This document shows, piece by piece, positions 17,621-26,660 of a stretch of DNA of 47,931 nt. Positions within the stretch are counted from its first letter, which is position 1. Each line of letters opens with the position of its first letter. The DNA is from Janthinobacterium sp. GW456P (GTDB lineage: Bacteria; Pseudomonadota; Gammaproteobacteria; Burkholderiales; Burkholderiaceae_D): the NCBI RefSeq assembly GCF_002127655.1, contig NZ_NEHB01000014.1, positions 84,288 to 132,218 on the forward strand, read 5' to 3'. The position numbers and the translations under genes are program-made. The notes below the pieces were generated by a model, which saw only the letters and a program-made list of their open reading frames with translations, did not search any database and had not been told where the DNA came from.

Positions 17621-19777
17621 ATGACCCGTCCTACAATGCTCGTCATCGCCGCCAGCCTGATGCTGGCGCCAGCCGCCGCCGCTTTTGCCGCCACCGCCGC
17701 TACCACCGTGCCCGCCGCTACCGCAGCCTTGCCCGCCTCGAACCCGTTTGCGCAAGCGAGCAGCCTGCCATTCCAGTATCCGCCGTTCGACAAGGTGCAG
17801 GACGCCGACTACGCGCCGGCCTTTACGGCAGGCATGGCCGCCAACCTGGCGGAAATCAACGCGATTGCCAATAACCCGAAAGCGGCCACCTTCGACAACA
17901 CCATCGTGGCCATGGAACGCTCGGGCCAGCTGCTGGGCCGTGTGCGCACCGTGTTTTCCGTGATGTCCGGTTCCAACACGAATGAGACGATCCAGGGCCT
18001 GGAACGCGAGCTGGCGCCGAAAATGGCGGCCCACAGCGACGCGATCATGCTCAATGAAAAATTGTTCAAGCGCATCGACAGCCTGTACGCCAAGCGCGAC
18101 AAGCTGGGCCTCGATGCCGAATCGAAGCGCCTCTTGGTCCGCTACCACACTGATTTTGTACGCGCCGGCGCCAAGCTGTCGGCGGCGGACAAGGAAAAGC
18201 TGCGCGCCTACAACGGCCAGCTGGCTGCCTTGTCGACCAAGTTCGCGCAAAATGTACTGAAGGAATTGAACGCGTCGGCCGTCGTCGTCGATACGCGCGA
18301 AGAACTCGACGGCCTGTCGCCGGCCGCCATCGAAGTGGCTGCCGGCCTGGCCAAGAAGCGCGGCCTGGATGGCAAATACGTGATCGCCCTCGTCAACACG
18401 ACGGGCCAGGCGCCGCTGTCTCTGCTGACCAACCGCGCCGTGCGCGAACGCATCATGGCCGCCTCGCAAGCGCGCGGCAGCCGGGGCGGCGAGTTCGACA
18501 ACACCGAGGAAGTGCTGGCACTGGCAAAGCTGCGCGCCGAACGTGCCGCGCTGATGGGCTACCCGAACTACGCGGCCTACTCGCTGGAAGACCAGACGGC
18601 GCACGACACCACCGCCGTCAACGCCCTGCTGGGCGAGCTGGCCAAGCCGGCCGTCGTCAATGCGCGCCGTGAAGCGGACGATATCCAGAAGGTCATCGAT
18701 GCGGGCACAGGCGGTTTCAAGGTGGGTGCCGCCGACTGGGCTTTCTATAGCGACAAGGTACGCGCCGAACGCTACAACTTCGATGAGACGCAGTTGAAAC
18801 CGTACTTTGAAATGCACAGCGTGCTGACCAAGGGCGTGTTCTTTGCCGCCGGTAAATTGTACGGCCTCACGTTCAAGCAGCGTACCGACTTGCCCGTCTA
18901 CACGTCCGACATGCTGGTGTACGACGTCTTCAATGAAGATGGCACCCAGCTGGCCATCTTCACGCTCGACCCTTACGCGCGCAGCAACAAGCGCGGCGGC
19001 GCCTGGGCGAATGCCTACGTGGGCCAGTCGACCTTGCTGAACCGCAAGCCGGTGATCGCGAATAACCTCAACATTCCGAAACCGGAAGCGGGCCAGCCGA
19101 CCCTGATGACGTTTGACGAAGTCAACACCATGTTCCACGAATTCGGCCATGCGCTGCACGGCATGTTTTCGAACGTGAAATACCCGCGTTTTGCCGGCAC
19201 CAGCGTGCCGCGCGACTTCGTCGAATACCCGTCGCAAGTCAATGAAATGTGGGCGCTGTGGCCGGAAGTGCTGCAAAACTACGCCAAGCACTACCAGACG
19301 GGCGCGGCTATTCCGGCCGAACTGCTGGCGAAAGTGACGGCGGCCGACAATTTCAACCAGGGCTATAAAACCACCGAGTATCTGGCGTCGGCCCTGCTGG
19401 ACCAGCGCTGGCACCAGCTGGCGCCAAGCCAGATCCCCACCGACGTGCTGGCGTTTGAAAAAAACGCCTTGACGGAAGCGGGTGTCGATTTCGCCCCGGC
19501 ACCGCCACGCTACCGCACCACGTATTTCTCGCACGCGTTCGCGGGCGGCTATTCGGCCGGCTACTACGCGTATCTGTGGTCGGAAAAGCTCGATGCCGAC
19601 ACGGTCGAGTGGTTCAAGGAAAACGGCGGCCTGACGCGCAAGAACGGCGACTGGTTCCGTAGCAAGTTGCTGTCGCGCGGCGGCAGCGCCGATGCGCTCG
19701 ACATCTACCGCAATTTCCGCGGCCGCGATGCGAAGATCGAACCGCTGCTGGAACGCCGTGGCTTGAACGGCAAGTAA
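17621..19777 (+). CDS. dcp: Secreted M3-family zinc metallopeptidase, Dcp-like (tandem copy 1)
   Basis: A 718-residue M3 peptidase resembling peptidyl-dipeptidase Dcp, which removes C-terminal dipeptides. The zinc motif HEFGH is at residues 506–510, followed by the Dcp-type stretch ALHGMFSNVKYPRFAGTSVP and then EYPSQVNEMW, with the third zinc ligand in between. The N-terminus is a signal peptide (hydrophobic core VIAASLMLAPAAAAFA, Ala-X-Ala cleavage), so it should act in the periplasm or outside the cell. The ATG at 17621 follows GAAAGAAG; the longer frame from 17429 overlaps slyX. A close paralogue lies directly downstream. Confidence 0.92.
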   Translation: MTRPTMLVIAASLMLAPAAAAFAATAATTVPAATAALPASNPFAQASSLPFQYPPFDKVQDADYAPAFTAGMAANLAEINAIANNPKAATFDNTIVAMERSGQLLGRVRTVFSVMSGSNTNETIQGLERELAPKMAAHSDAIMLNEKLFKRIDSLYAKRDKLGLDAESKRLLVRYHTDFVRAGAKLSAADKEKLRAYNGQLAALSTKFAQNVLKELNASAVVVDTREELDGLSPAAIEVAAGLAKKRGLDGKYVIALVNTTGQAPLSLLTNRAVRERIMAASQARGSRGGEFDNTEEVLALAKLRAERAALMGYPNYAAYSLEDQTAHDTTAVNALLGELAKPAVVNARREADDIQKVIDAGTGGFKVGAADWAFYSDKVRAERYNFDETQLKPYFEMHSVLTKGVFFAAGKLYGLTFKQRTDLPVYTSDMLVYDVFNEDGTQLAIFTLDPYARSNKRGGAWANAYVGQSTLLNRKPVIANNLNIPKPEAGQPTLMTFDEVNTMFHEFGHALHGMFSNVKYPRFAGTSVPRDFVEYPSQVNEMWALWPEVLQNYAKHYQTGAAIPAELLAKVTAADNFNQGYKTTEYLASALLDQRWHQLAPSQIPTDVLAFEKNALTEAGVDFAPAPPRYRTTYFSHAFAGGYSAGYYAYLWSEKLDADTVEWFKENGGLTRKNGDWFRSKLLSRGGSADALDIYRNFRGRDAKIEPLLERRGLNGK

Positions 19778-19816
19778 TTCCTCCCCCAGCACTGGCCTCG
19801 CCTGTGCTGAACATCA

Positions 19817-19848
19817 ATGGCCACCCAGTAATGGGTGGCCATTTTTAT
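19817..19848 (+). terminator. Rho-independent terminator between the two M3 peptidase genes
   Basis: An 11-bp perfect stem, ATGGCCACCCA with TGGGTGGCCAT, a 4-nt loop and a T-rich tail at 19842–19848. It makes the two peptidase genes separate transcription units. Confidence 0.9.
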
Positions 19849-19920
19849 TTGGAGTTTTCGATTGCAAACCGTGGTAAACCGGGCATTTCGCGTGCTGCAC
19901 CACAGGATCGCCCATGTTGG

Positions 19921-19977
19921 ATGACGTCTGTGTGACAGGCTGCTATGATCTGCCACTGGCCCGCGACGCGATCGCGG
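19921..19977 (+). promoter_or_regulatory. Promoter and leader hairpin of M3 peptidase gene 2
   Basis: ATGACG (19921–19926), 17 bp, TATGAT (19944–19949), then the hairpin CCGCGA/TCGCGG (19961–19977). It mirrors the region before copy 1, so the duplication carried its promoter with it. Confidence 0.6.
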
Positions 19978-20005
19978 TTCTTCCCCGCGCTTCCTGAAAG
20001 ATGTC

Positions 20006-22159
20006 ATGATCCGTCCACAACTGCTCGTCATCGCCGCCAGCGTCATGCTGGCCCACGCCGCCCCGTCCGCCATGGCTGCCGCCACGGCAAAATCCGCGCC
20101 TGCCGCTGCCGTCAGCGCCCAGAACCCCCTGCTCAAAGTGAGCCCGCTGCCGTTCCAGATGCCGCAGTTCGGCTTGATCAAGGACGAGCACTATGCGCCG
20201 GCGTTTGCCGAGGGCATGAAACGCCAGCTGGCCGAAGTCAATGCGATTGCCAACAACCGCCAGCCGGCCAGTTTCGAAAACACCATCGTGGCCCTCGAAC
20301 GCACTGGGCAGTTGCTGCACCGCGTGCAAAGCATCTTCAGCAACATGACCTCGACCAACACGAACAGCGTGCTGGAAGCGGTGGAAGTGGACGTGTCGCC
20401 GAAACTGGCCGCGCATGGCGATGCCATCACCCTGAACCCGAAATTGTTTACCCGCATCGACACCCTGTACGCCAAGCGCGACAAGCTGGACCTCGATGCC
20501 GAATCCCTGCGCTTGCTGGAACGTTATCACACGGATTTCGTGCGCGCCGGCGCCAAGCTGTCCGATGCGGACAAGGAAAAACTGAAAGCCTATAACGCCG
20601 AGCAGGCGGGCCTGGAAACGGCCTTCGCGCAAAACGTGCTGAAGGAAACGAATGCCAAGAGCATCGTTGTCGACACCCGCGCCGAACTGGCCGGCATGAC
20701 GGACAGCGATATCGACACGGCCGCAGCGGCCGCCAAGGAACGGGGTTTGACGGGCAAGTTCGTCATCGCCCTGGTGAATACCAGCGGCCAGCCGCCGTTG
20801 GCCGTATTGACGGACCGCAAGACACGCCAGCGCCTGATGGATGCCTCGCTGAACCGGGGCAGCCAGGGCGGCGAGTTCGACAACCGCGCCATCGTGTTAA
20901 AACTGGCCAAACTGCGCGCCGAACGGGCCACCTTGCTCGGGTACGCCAACTATGCCGCGTACTCGCTGGAAGACCAGACGGCCAAGACCACGACGGCCGT
21001 CAACACCCTGCTGTCGGAACTGGCCAAGCCGGCCGTGGCCAACGCGCGCCGCGAAGCGGCCGACCTGCAGCAAGTGGTCGATGCGGAAAAGGGCGGCTTC
21101 CAGGTGGCGGCCGCCGATTGGGCCATCTACACGGACAAGCTGCGCAAGCAACGGTTCAATTTTGATGAAAACGAGCTGAAACCGTACCTGGAACTCAACA
21201 GCGTGCTGAACAACGGCGTTTTCTTTGCCGCGAATAAGTTGTATGGCATCAGCTTCAAAGAGCGCAAGGACTTGCCGGTGTACAACCCGGACGTGCGCGT
21301 GTATGACGTGCTGGACGCCAACGGCAAGCCGCTCGCCCTGTTCATCGCCGACTTCTATGCGCGCGGCAACAAGCATGGCGGCGCGTGGATGAATGAATAC
21401 GTGTCGCAGTCGTCGCTGATGGGCACGCATCCGGTGGTCGCGAATCAATTGAATATTCCGAAGCCGCCCGCCGGCCAGCCGACGCTGTTGACGTTTGATG
21501 AAGTGACGACCATGTTCCACGAATTCGGCCATGCGCTGCACGGCATGTTTTCGAACGTGAAATACCCGCGCTTTGCCGGTACCAGCGTGCCGAGCGACTT
21601 CGTCGAATACCCGTCGCAAGTCAATGAAATGTGGGCCGTGTGGCCGGAAGTGCTGCAAAACTATGCCAAGCACTACCAGAGCGGCGCGGCCATGCCGCAG
21701 GAATTGCTCGATAAAGTCACGGCGGCGAAGAAATTCAACCAGGGTTTCATGACGACGGAATACCTGTCGGCGGCCCTGCTGGACCAGCGCTGGCACCAGC
21801 TGGCGCCGAGCCAGATCCCGACCGACGTGCTGGCCTTTGAAGCGGCATCGCTGAAGGATGCGGGCGTCGATTACGCGCCCGTGCCGCCGCGCTACCGCAC
21901 CACGTACTTCTCGCACAGCTTCTCGGGCGGTTACTCGGCGGCATACTATGCCTACCTGTGGTCGGAAAAGCTGGATGCGGAATCGGTCAACTGGTTCAAG
22001 GAAAACGGCGGCCTGACGCGCAAGAATGGCGACTGGTTCCGCAGCAAGTTGCTGTCGCGCGGCGGCAGCGTCGATGCGCTGCAGCTGTTCCGCGACTTCC
22101 GCGGCCGCGATGCCACGGTGGAACCATTGCTGGAACGCCGCGGCTTGAACGCCAAGTAA
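20006..22159 (+). CDS. dcp: Secreted M3-family zinc metallopeptidase, Dcp-like (tandem copy 2)
   Basis: A 717-residue paralogue of the preceding gene, colinear over its whole length and nearly identical around the active site (HEFGH at 505–509, then ALHGMFSNVKYPRFAGTSVP). It has its own signal peptide (LLVIAASVMLAHAAPSAMAA). Divergence is concentrated in the N-terminal helical half (residues ~20–300), which in M3 enzymes shapes the substrate channel, so the two enzymes may differ in specificity. The ATG at 20006 follows GAAAGATG. Tandem gene duplication is the simplest origin. Confidence 0.92.
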   Translation: MIRPQLLVIAASVMLAHAAPSAMAAATAKSAPAAAVSAQNPLLKVSPLPFQMPQFGLIKDEHYAPAFAEGMKRQLAEVNAIANNRQPASFENTIVALERTGQLLHRVQSIFSNMTSTNTNSVLEAVEVDVSPKLAAHGDAITLNPKLFTRIDTLYAKRDKLDLDAESLRLLERYHTDFVRAGAKLSDADKEKLKAYNAEQAGLETAFAQNVLKETNAKSIVVDTRAELAGMTDSDIDTAAAAAKERGLTGKFVIALVNTSGQPPLAVLTDRKTRQRLMDASLNRGSQGGEFDNRAIVLKLAKLRAERATLLGYANYAAYSLEDQTAKTTTAVNTLLSELAKPAVANARREAADLQQVVDAEKGGFQVAAADWAIYTDKLRKQRFNFDENELKPYLELNSVLNNGVFFAANKLYGISFKERKDLPVYNPDVRVYDVLDANGKPLALFIADFYARGNKHGGAWMNEYVSQSSLMGTHPVVANQLNIPKPPAGQPTLLTFDEVTTMFHEFGHALHGMFSNVKYPRFAGTSVPSDFVEYPSQVNEMWAVWPEVLQNYAKHYQSGAAMPQELLDKVTAAKKFNQGFMTTEYLSAALLDQRWHQLAPSQIPTDVLAFEAASLKDAGVDYAPVPPRYRTTYFSHSFSGGYSAAYYAYLWSEKLDAESVNWFKENGGLTRKNGDWFRSKLLSRGGSVDALQLFRDFRGRDATVEPLLERRGLNAK

Positions 22160-22173
22160 GGCGTCCTCATCAG

Positions 22174-22209
22174 AAGCTTGCGTTGCGTTGACATGGCGCA
22201 CGCAAGCTT
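22174..22209 (+). terminator. Hairpin after M3 peptidase gene 2 (weak terminator)
   Basis: A 10-bp perfect stem, AAGCTTGCGT (22174–22183) with ACGCAAGCTT (22200–22209). No T run follows, so intrinsic termination is uncertain; it may mark a processed 3' end. Confidence 0.45.
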
Positions 22210-22268
22210 TCCGTGCCGGCGGCGTAGAATTGAGTAAGATGTAAACAAGAAGGCAGTTGAAAGAGTAT

Positions 22269-22481
22269 ATGAGTCAGCAAGATTTGAATGGCATTACCCT
22301 GGAAGGTATCGTGACGCGCCTGCACGCCCACTACGGTTGGGACGGCCTGGCCAAGCATATCGATATCAATTGCTTCATCAGCGATCCCAGCATCAAGTCG
22401 AGCCTGAAGTTTTTGCGCAAGACCCCGTGGGCCAGGAGCAAGGTGGAACAATTGTTCCTGGACACGCAATTTACTGACTGA
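22269..22481 (+). CDS. VF530-family (DUF2132) DNA-binding protein
   Basis: A 70-residue protein with the family core [26 protein letters not shown] and [15 protein letters not shown]530 family member has a known fold and is described as DNA-binding; its cellular role is not established. An in-frame TTG at 22257 would add four residues, but the ATG at 22269 gives the family N-terminus. The next gene starts 11 bp after the stop, so the two are probably co-transcribed. Confidence 0.82.
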   Translation: MSQQDLNGITLEGIVTRLHAHYGWDGLAKHIDINCFISDPSIKSSLKFLRKTPWARSKVEQLFLDTQFTD

Positions 22482-22492
22482 CAGGAAAAAAC

Positions 22493-22771
22493 ATGGATAG
22501 CAAACTCAAGGAATCGTTGCAACAGCTGCATTCGACACTGGCAAGCAGCGGTCCCGTCGATGAAGAACTGCATGGTTTGCTGCAAAAACTCGATGTTGAC
22601 ATCAAGTTGCTGATGGAAAAGCGCGCCGCGCAAGAGCAGGAAGAAGAGTCGACCACGTATGGACTGGCCGAGCGCAGCCAGGAATTGTCGGCCAAGTTTG
22701 CCGTCAAGCATCCGAAACTGGAGCCGGCGCTGCGCGAGTTGGGCGAGATTCTGGCGAACATGGGGATTTGA
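22493..22771 (+). CDS. DUF4404 family protein
   Basis: A 92-residue, mostly helical acidic protein (LKESLQQLHSTLAS, VDEELHGLLQKLDVDI, HPKLEPALRELGEILANMGI) matching the DUF4404 pattern of an N-terminal coiled coil plus a short C-terminal helix. There is no signal peptide or membrane segment. Function is unknown. AGGAAAAA just before the ATG is a reasonable ribosome-binding site. Confidence 0.72.
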   Translation: MDSKLKESLQQLHSTLASSGPVDEELHGLLQKLDVDIKLLMEKRAAQEQEEESTTYGLAERSQELSAKFAVKHPKLEPALRELGEILANMGI

Positions 22772-22794
22772 TCGGGAGTAGCCGTTTCGCGATC

Positions 22795-22821
22795 GCAATG
22801 CGCCCCGCTGGGACGCATTGC
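22795..22821 (+). terminator. Hairpin after the DUF4404 gene
   Basis: GCAATGCG (22795–22802) pairs with CGCATTGC (22814–22821), and the inner bases CCC/GGG extend the stem. No T tract follows, so it may be a Rho-dependent or RNA-stabilising hairpin. Confidence 0.4.
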
Positions 22822-22923
22822 TCCCCAAGTGATTGAAAAATAAACGTTTTTTGTACTGAAATCCAACAGTAAAAAGCAGGCCTTCAGGTTGGACATGGCC
22901 AATTCCGGTACAATCCGTACCCT

Positions 22924-25260
22924 ATGAGCTCCCCTACCAATTTATTTGCGACCGTTCCCAAGCGGTCTGCCCGCGCTGCCGTGGCGCCTTTCCTGCCGAT
23001 GTCGAGTGCCGAGATGGACGCCCTGGGCTGGGACCAGTGCGACGTCATCCTCGTCACGGGCGACGCCTACATCGACCATCCGAGTTTCGGCATGGCCCTG
23101 GTCGGCCGCCTGCTCGAAGCGCAGGGTTACAGAGTCGGCATCATCAGCCAGCCCGACTGGCTGTCGGCCGACGCCTTCCGCATCCTCGGCAAGCCGCGCC
23201 TGTACTACGGCATTACCGCCGGCAACATGGATTCCATGGTCAACCAGTACACGGCCGACCGCAAGATCCGCTCCGACGACGCCTACACGGCCAATGCCGA
23301 ACCGAATAAACGCCCGGACCGCGCCGTTACCGTGTACGCCCAGCGCGCGCGCGAAGCGTATTCCGACGTGCCCATCGTCATCGGCAGCATCGAGGCATCG
23401 TTGCGCCGCATCGCCCATTACGATTACTGGTCGGACAAGGTCCGCCGTTCCGTCTTGCCCGATTCCAAGGCTGATTTGTTGATCTTTGGCAATGCCGAGC
23501 GGGCGCTGGTCGACCTGACCCACCGCCTGGCCGCCGGCGAAAACATCAAGGACATCCGCAACTTGCGCGGCACGGCCTTCATGGTGCCGGCCGGCTGGCT
23601 GCCCGGCGACGACTGGGGCGTGCACAATTCCACCCGCGTCGACGTGCCCGGCAAGATCGACCCGCACTACAGCCCGTATGAGATGGTGCAGGAAGACAAG
23701 ACCGCCTGCGCCACGGAAAATGCGTCGAAATCGGCTGAAGTCATCAAGCCGATCCGCATCATGAGCCGCGAAGAGCGCCTGGCCATGGCCAAGGAAAAGC
23801 ACGACAAGACCGTCGTGCGCCTGCCGTCGTACGACGTCGTCAAGGATGACCCGGTGATGTACGCGCACGCGTCGCGCGTGTTCCACCTGGAATCGAATCC
23901 CGGCAATGCGCGTGCCATGGTGCAGGCGCACGGCGAACGCGACGTGTGGCTCAACCCGCCGCCGCTGCCGCTGGCCATGGACGAGATGGATGGCGTGTAC
24001 GACATGAACTACGCGCGCGCGCCCCACCCGAGCTATGGCAAGGCGCACATCCCCGCCTGGGAAATGATCCGCTTTTCCGTCAACATCATGCGCGGCTGCT
24101 TCGGCGGCTGCACCTTCTGCTCGATCACGGAGCACGAAGGGCGCATCATCCAGAGCCGTTCGGAACCGTCGATCCTGCGTGAAATCGAGCATATCCGCGA
24201 TAAAACCAAGGGCTTTACGGGCACCATTTCCGATATGGGTGGTCCGACGGCGAATATGTACCGCCTGGCCTGCAAGGAAAAAGAGATCGAAGTGTCGTGC
24301 CGCCGCCTGTCCTGCGTGTATCCGTCCATCTGCGTGAACCTGGGCACGGACCACAGCAAGCTCATTTCCCTGTACCGCAAGGCGCGCGCCATTCCCGGCA
24401 TCAAGAAAGTGCTGATCAGTTCGGGCTTGCGCTACGACCTGGCCGTGCGTTCGCCCGAGTACGTCAAGGAACTGGTCACGCACCATGTGGGCGGCCTGTT
24501 GAAGATCGCCCCTGAGCACACGGAAGAGGGGACGTTATCGAAGATGATGAAGCCCGGCATCGGCGCCTACGACGAATTCAAGGAAATGTTCGACCGTTTT
24601 TCCTTGGAAGCGGGTAAGAAGCAGTATTTGATCCCGTATTTCATCGCCGCCCATCCGGGTACGACGGATCTGGACATGCTGAACCTGGCCCTGTGGCTAA
24701 AGAAAAACAATTTTAAATTGGACCAGGTACAGACCTTCATGCCCACGCCGATGGCTATGGCCACGACGATGTACCACACGCGCAAGAATCCTTTGCGCAA
24801 GGTCACAGCCGACTCGGAAGTGGTGGAAACGGCGCGCAGCGGCAAGATCCGCCGCACGCATAAAGCCTTCCTGCGCTACCAGGACCCGGCCAACTGGCCG
24901 ATCTTGCGCGAAGCGCTGGTCAACATGGGCCGTGGCGACTTGATCGGCAATGGCGACAAGCATTTGATACCGGCCTGGACGTCGTCGGAATCGGGCGGCC
25001 TGGCCGCAGGCGAACGCAGCCGCCAGACGCATGGCGCCGGCACGCCGGACAAGTTCAAGGTCACGCCGGGCAAGAACCGCATCGCCCTGGGCGGCACGGC
25101 AGCGGCGCCCAAAGCGTCGGCCGCCGAGTCGAAAGTGCGTCCATCGATTCTGTCGACCATCAAGACGAAGGCCAAGCCGGCCGCCGTGCCGATGGGGCGT
25201 GGCAGCAAGCCGCCGGCCAAGGGCGGCCATGCCGCGCCGGCACGGGGTGGACGCAAGTAA
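22924..25260 (+). CDS. ygiQ: YgiQ family radical SAM protein
   Basis: A 778-residue radical SAM protein. The iron–sulfur cluster motif is C-x3-C-x2-C in [13 protein letters not shown] (near residue 395), within a TIM-barrel core that includes IISYRK-type helices and [15 protein letters not shown]. The N-terminal part matches the YgiQ domain ([15 protein letters not shown]). The C-terminal ~90 residues are a basic Pro/Ala/Lys/Gly-rich tail ([13 protein letters not shown]) that could bind nucleic acid. The reaction catalysed is unknown in the family. There is no ribosome-binding site before the ATG, and a TACAAT –10-like box ends nine bases upstream, so the mRNA may be leaderless. Confidence 0.93.
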   Translation: MSSPTNLFATVPKRSARAAVAPFLPMSSAEMDALGWDQCDVILVTGDAYIDHPSFGMALVGRLLEAQGYRVGIISQPDWLSADAFRILGKPRLYYGITAGNMDSMVNQYTADRKIRSDDAYTANAEPNKRPDRAVTVYAQRAREAYSDVPIVIGSIEASLRRIAHYDYWSDKVRRSVLPDSKADLLIFGNAERALVDLTHRLAAGENIKDIRNLRGTAFMVPAGWLPGDDWGVHNSTRVDVPGKIDPHYSPYEMVQEDKTACATENASKSAEVIKPIRIMSREERLAMAKEKHDKTVVRLPSYDVVKDDPVMYAHASRVFHLESNPGNARAMVQAHGERDVWLNPPPLPLAMDEMDGVYDMNYARAPHPSYGKAHIPAWEMIRFSVNIMRGCFGGCTFCSITEHEGRIIQSRSEPSILREIEHIRDKTKGFTGTISDMGGPTANMYRLACKEKEIEVSCRRLSCVYPSICVNLGTDHSKLISLYRKARAIPGIKKVLISSGLRYDLAVRSPEYVKELVTHHVGGLLKIAPEHTEEGTLSKMMKPGIGAYDEFKEMFDRFSLEAGKKQYLIPYFIAAHPGTTDLDMLNLALWLKKNNFKLDQVQTFMPTPMAMATTMYHTRKNPLRKVTADSEVVETARSGKIRRTHKAFLRYQDPANWPILREALVNMGRGDLIGNGDKHLIPAWTSSESGGLAAGERSRQTHGAGTPDKFKVTPGKNRIALGGTAAAPKASAAESKVRPSILSTIKTKAKPAAVPMGRGSKPPAKGGHAAPARGGRK

Positions 25261-25287
25261 ATAGTCTTCGCCCTCGGGCATCCTTTG

Positions 25288-25326
25288 AAAAACCCGGCAA
25301 CGCGTACTGCGTTGCCGGGTTTTTTG
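25288..25326 (+). terminator. Rho-independent terminator of ygiQ
   Basis: A 12-bp perfect stem, ACCCGGCAACGC (25292–25303) with GCGTTGCCGGGT (25309–25320), flanked by an A run and a T run. It is a strong terminator and may work in both directions. Confidence 0.93.
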
Positions 25327-25418
25327 CTATGGGCGCACCAGGATGGGGCATAAAACGCGGGGGCGGCGGGATTTTTACCAATATTTAAAAATTGAATAGA
25401 GTAAAAGGTAATTTTCCC

Positions 25419-25448
25419 TTGTGGCAATTTGGTGTTTGAAAATATACT
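25419..25448 (+). promoter_or_regulatory. Promoter candidate of the zinc-ribbon gene cluster
   Basis: TTGTGG (25419–25424), 18 bp, TATACT (25443–25448; five of six consensus bases), in an AT-rich 210-bp gap after the ygiQ terminator. The first gene of the cluster starts about 90 bp downstream. Confidence 0.4.
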
Positions 25449-25540
25449 CGTTGGATATTTAGCCGTACGGCAACAAAGCTGCCATTCTGGCAAGCGCCAG
25501 CGTACGCGACTCCCAGCGTTGATATGAAAAGAGATGCCAA

Positions 25541-26611
25541 TTGAAATGCCTTTCCTGCCAAGCCGAGAATAAGCCGGGCGCCAAATTCTGTTCTTCCTGC
25601 GGCACGACGTTTGCCGTCGCCACGACCGCCGCCGCCGCTGCCGTGCCGGGCAAATCCTGTGGCCAGTGCGGCCATGATTGCAAGCCCGACGCCAAGTTCT
25701 GCCCCAAATGCGCGTTCAGCTTTGCCGTGGCGCCAGTGCTGCCGCCAGAACCTGTTGCGGCACCTGTTTCGGCGTCCATTCCTGAACCAGTGAGTGTGGT
25801 CGTTCCTGAGCCCGCTCCAGTGGCAGAAATGGTCGCGCAAGCTGTTCCGGAACCCGTTCCCGTCTTCGTCCCGGAGCCGGTCGCGCCACCGCCGCCACCG
25901 CCCGTGCTGGAAAAGCGCCGTGCCGATCCTGCACCCGCACCCGCACCCGCACCCGCACCCGCACCCGCACCCGCACCCGCACCCGCAGCGGAACCCGCAC
26001 CAGCGCCAGCTCCCGTGGCCGACACGCCAAGTGACAGCCCCGCGGCAGGCAGCCGCAAGAAACTGATCGCCGCAGGCGTCGCCGCAGTGGTGCTGCTGGG
26101 CGGTGCGGGGGCTTACTATTTTCTCTCAAGCAAGCCGGCTGCACCGGCGCCGGAAGCTGTTCCAGTCCTGCCCGCGCAGGCGGAACCCGCGCCTGCCGCC
26201 GAGCAGCCGCTGGCCATCAGCGACCCGGCGCTCGACGGCGCGACGGCGGCCGAGCCTGCCGTTGCGCCTGCTGCACCCGCCCCGGCACCTGTCGCCGCGC
26301 CCGCCCCCGAGCCGGTGCCTGCACCCGCCCCGGCTGTGGAAAAACCGGCTCCCGTCGCGGAAAAACCGGCCAAGCCGGTCAAGGTGACACCGCCACCGGC
26401 GCCTGTCAAACAGACTAGCGGCCTGGAAAGCGTGATCACGGACAGCCTGTCGGAAGCGAGCCACTGCATGAGTCAGCGCAAGTACGACTGCGCCATTGCC
26501 AACGCGAATGCCGTGCTGCGCATGGACACGGGCAACCGTTACGCGCTCGACATCAAGCGCAAGGCGAAGGAAGCGCAAGACAAGGCGCTGTCGCAAATCC
26601 AGATCGAGTAA
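25541..26611 (+). CDS. Double zinc-ribbon, single-pass membrane protein with Pro/Ala linkers (cluster gene 1)
   Basis: I do not recognise a named family. Residues 1–57 hold two zinc ribbons: Cys3/6/17/20 and Cys40/43/54/57. A Pro/Ala/Val/Glu-rich linker with a (Pro-Ala) run follows, then one membrane helix (about 175–196, IAAGVAAVVLLGGAGAYYFL) preceded by SRKK. A second Pro/Ala linker leads to a C-terminal ~65-residue TPR-like helical domain (CMSQRKYDCAIANANAVLRM) with two cysteines. Positive charges before the helix predict zinc ribbons in the cytoplasm and the TPR-like domain in the periplasm. The start is TTG: an in-frame stop seven codons upstream leaves no ATG or GTG, and the zinc ribbon begins at residue 3. 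Confidence 0.8.
   Translation: MKCLSCQAENKPGAKFCSSCGTTFAVATTAAAAAVPGKSCGQCGHDCKPDAKFCPKCAFSFAVAPVLPPEPVAAPVSASIPEPVSVVVPEPAPVAEMVAQAVPEPVPVFVPEPVAPPPPPPVLEKRRADPAPAPAPAPAPAPAPAPAPAAEPAPAPAPVADTPSDSPAAGSRKKLIAAGVAAVVLLGGAGAYYFLSSKPAAPAPEAVPVLPAQAEPAPAAEQPLAISDPALDGATAAEPAVAPAAPAPAPVAAPAPEPVPAPAPAVEKPAPVAEKPAKPVKVTPPPAPVKQTSGLESVITDSLSEASHCMSQRKYDCAIANANAVLRMDTGNRYALDIKRKAKEAQDKALSQIQIE
25931..25986 (+). repeat. Hexanucleotide tandem repeat encoding (Pro-Ala)n
   Basis: About nine uninterrupted copies of GCACCC within the linker of cluster gene 1. Because the unit is six bases, slippage would lengthen or shorten the linker by Pro-Ala pairs without a frameshift. Confidence 0.9.
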
Positions 26612-26660
26612 GCCGCGCGGCTTGCCTTCCATTCCTATTTTGATCCTTCCGGAGAATAAC

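Noticed and set aside
17552..19792. 746-residue minus-strand frame over M3 peptidase 1
   Set aside because: Frame −1 shadow of a GC-rich gene; composition is typical of such artefacts.
25931..25986. Possible CRISPR-like array
   Set aside because: It is a six-base uninterrupted repeat without spacers, within a coding frame.
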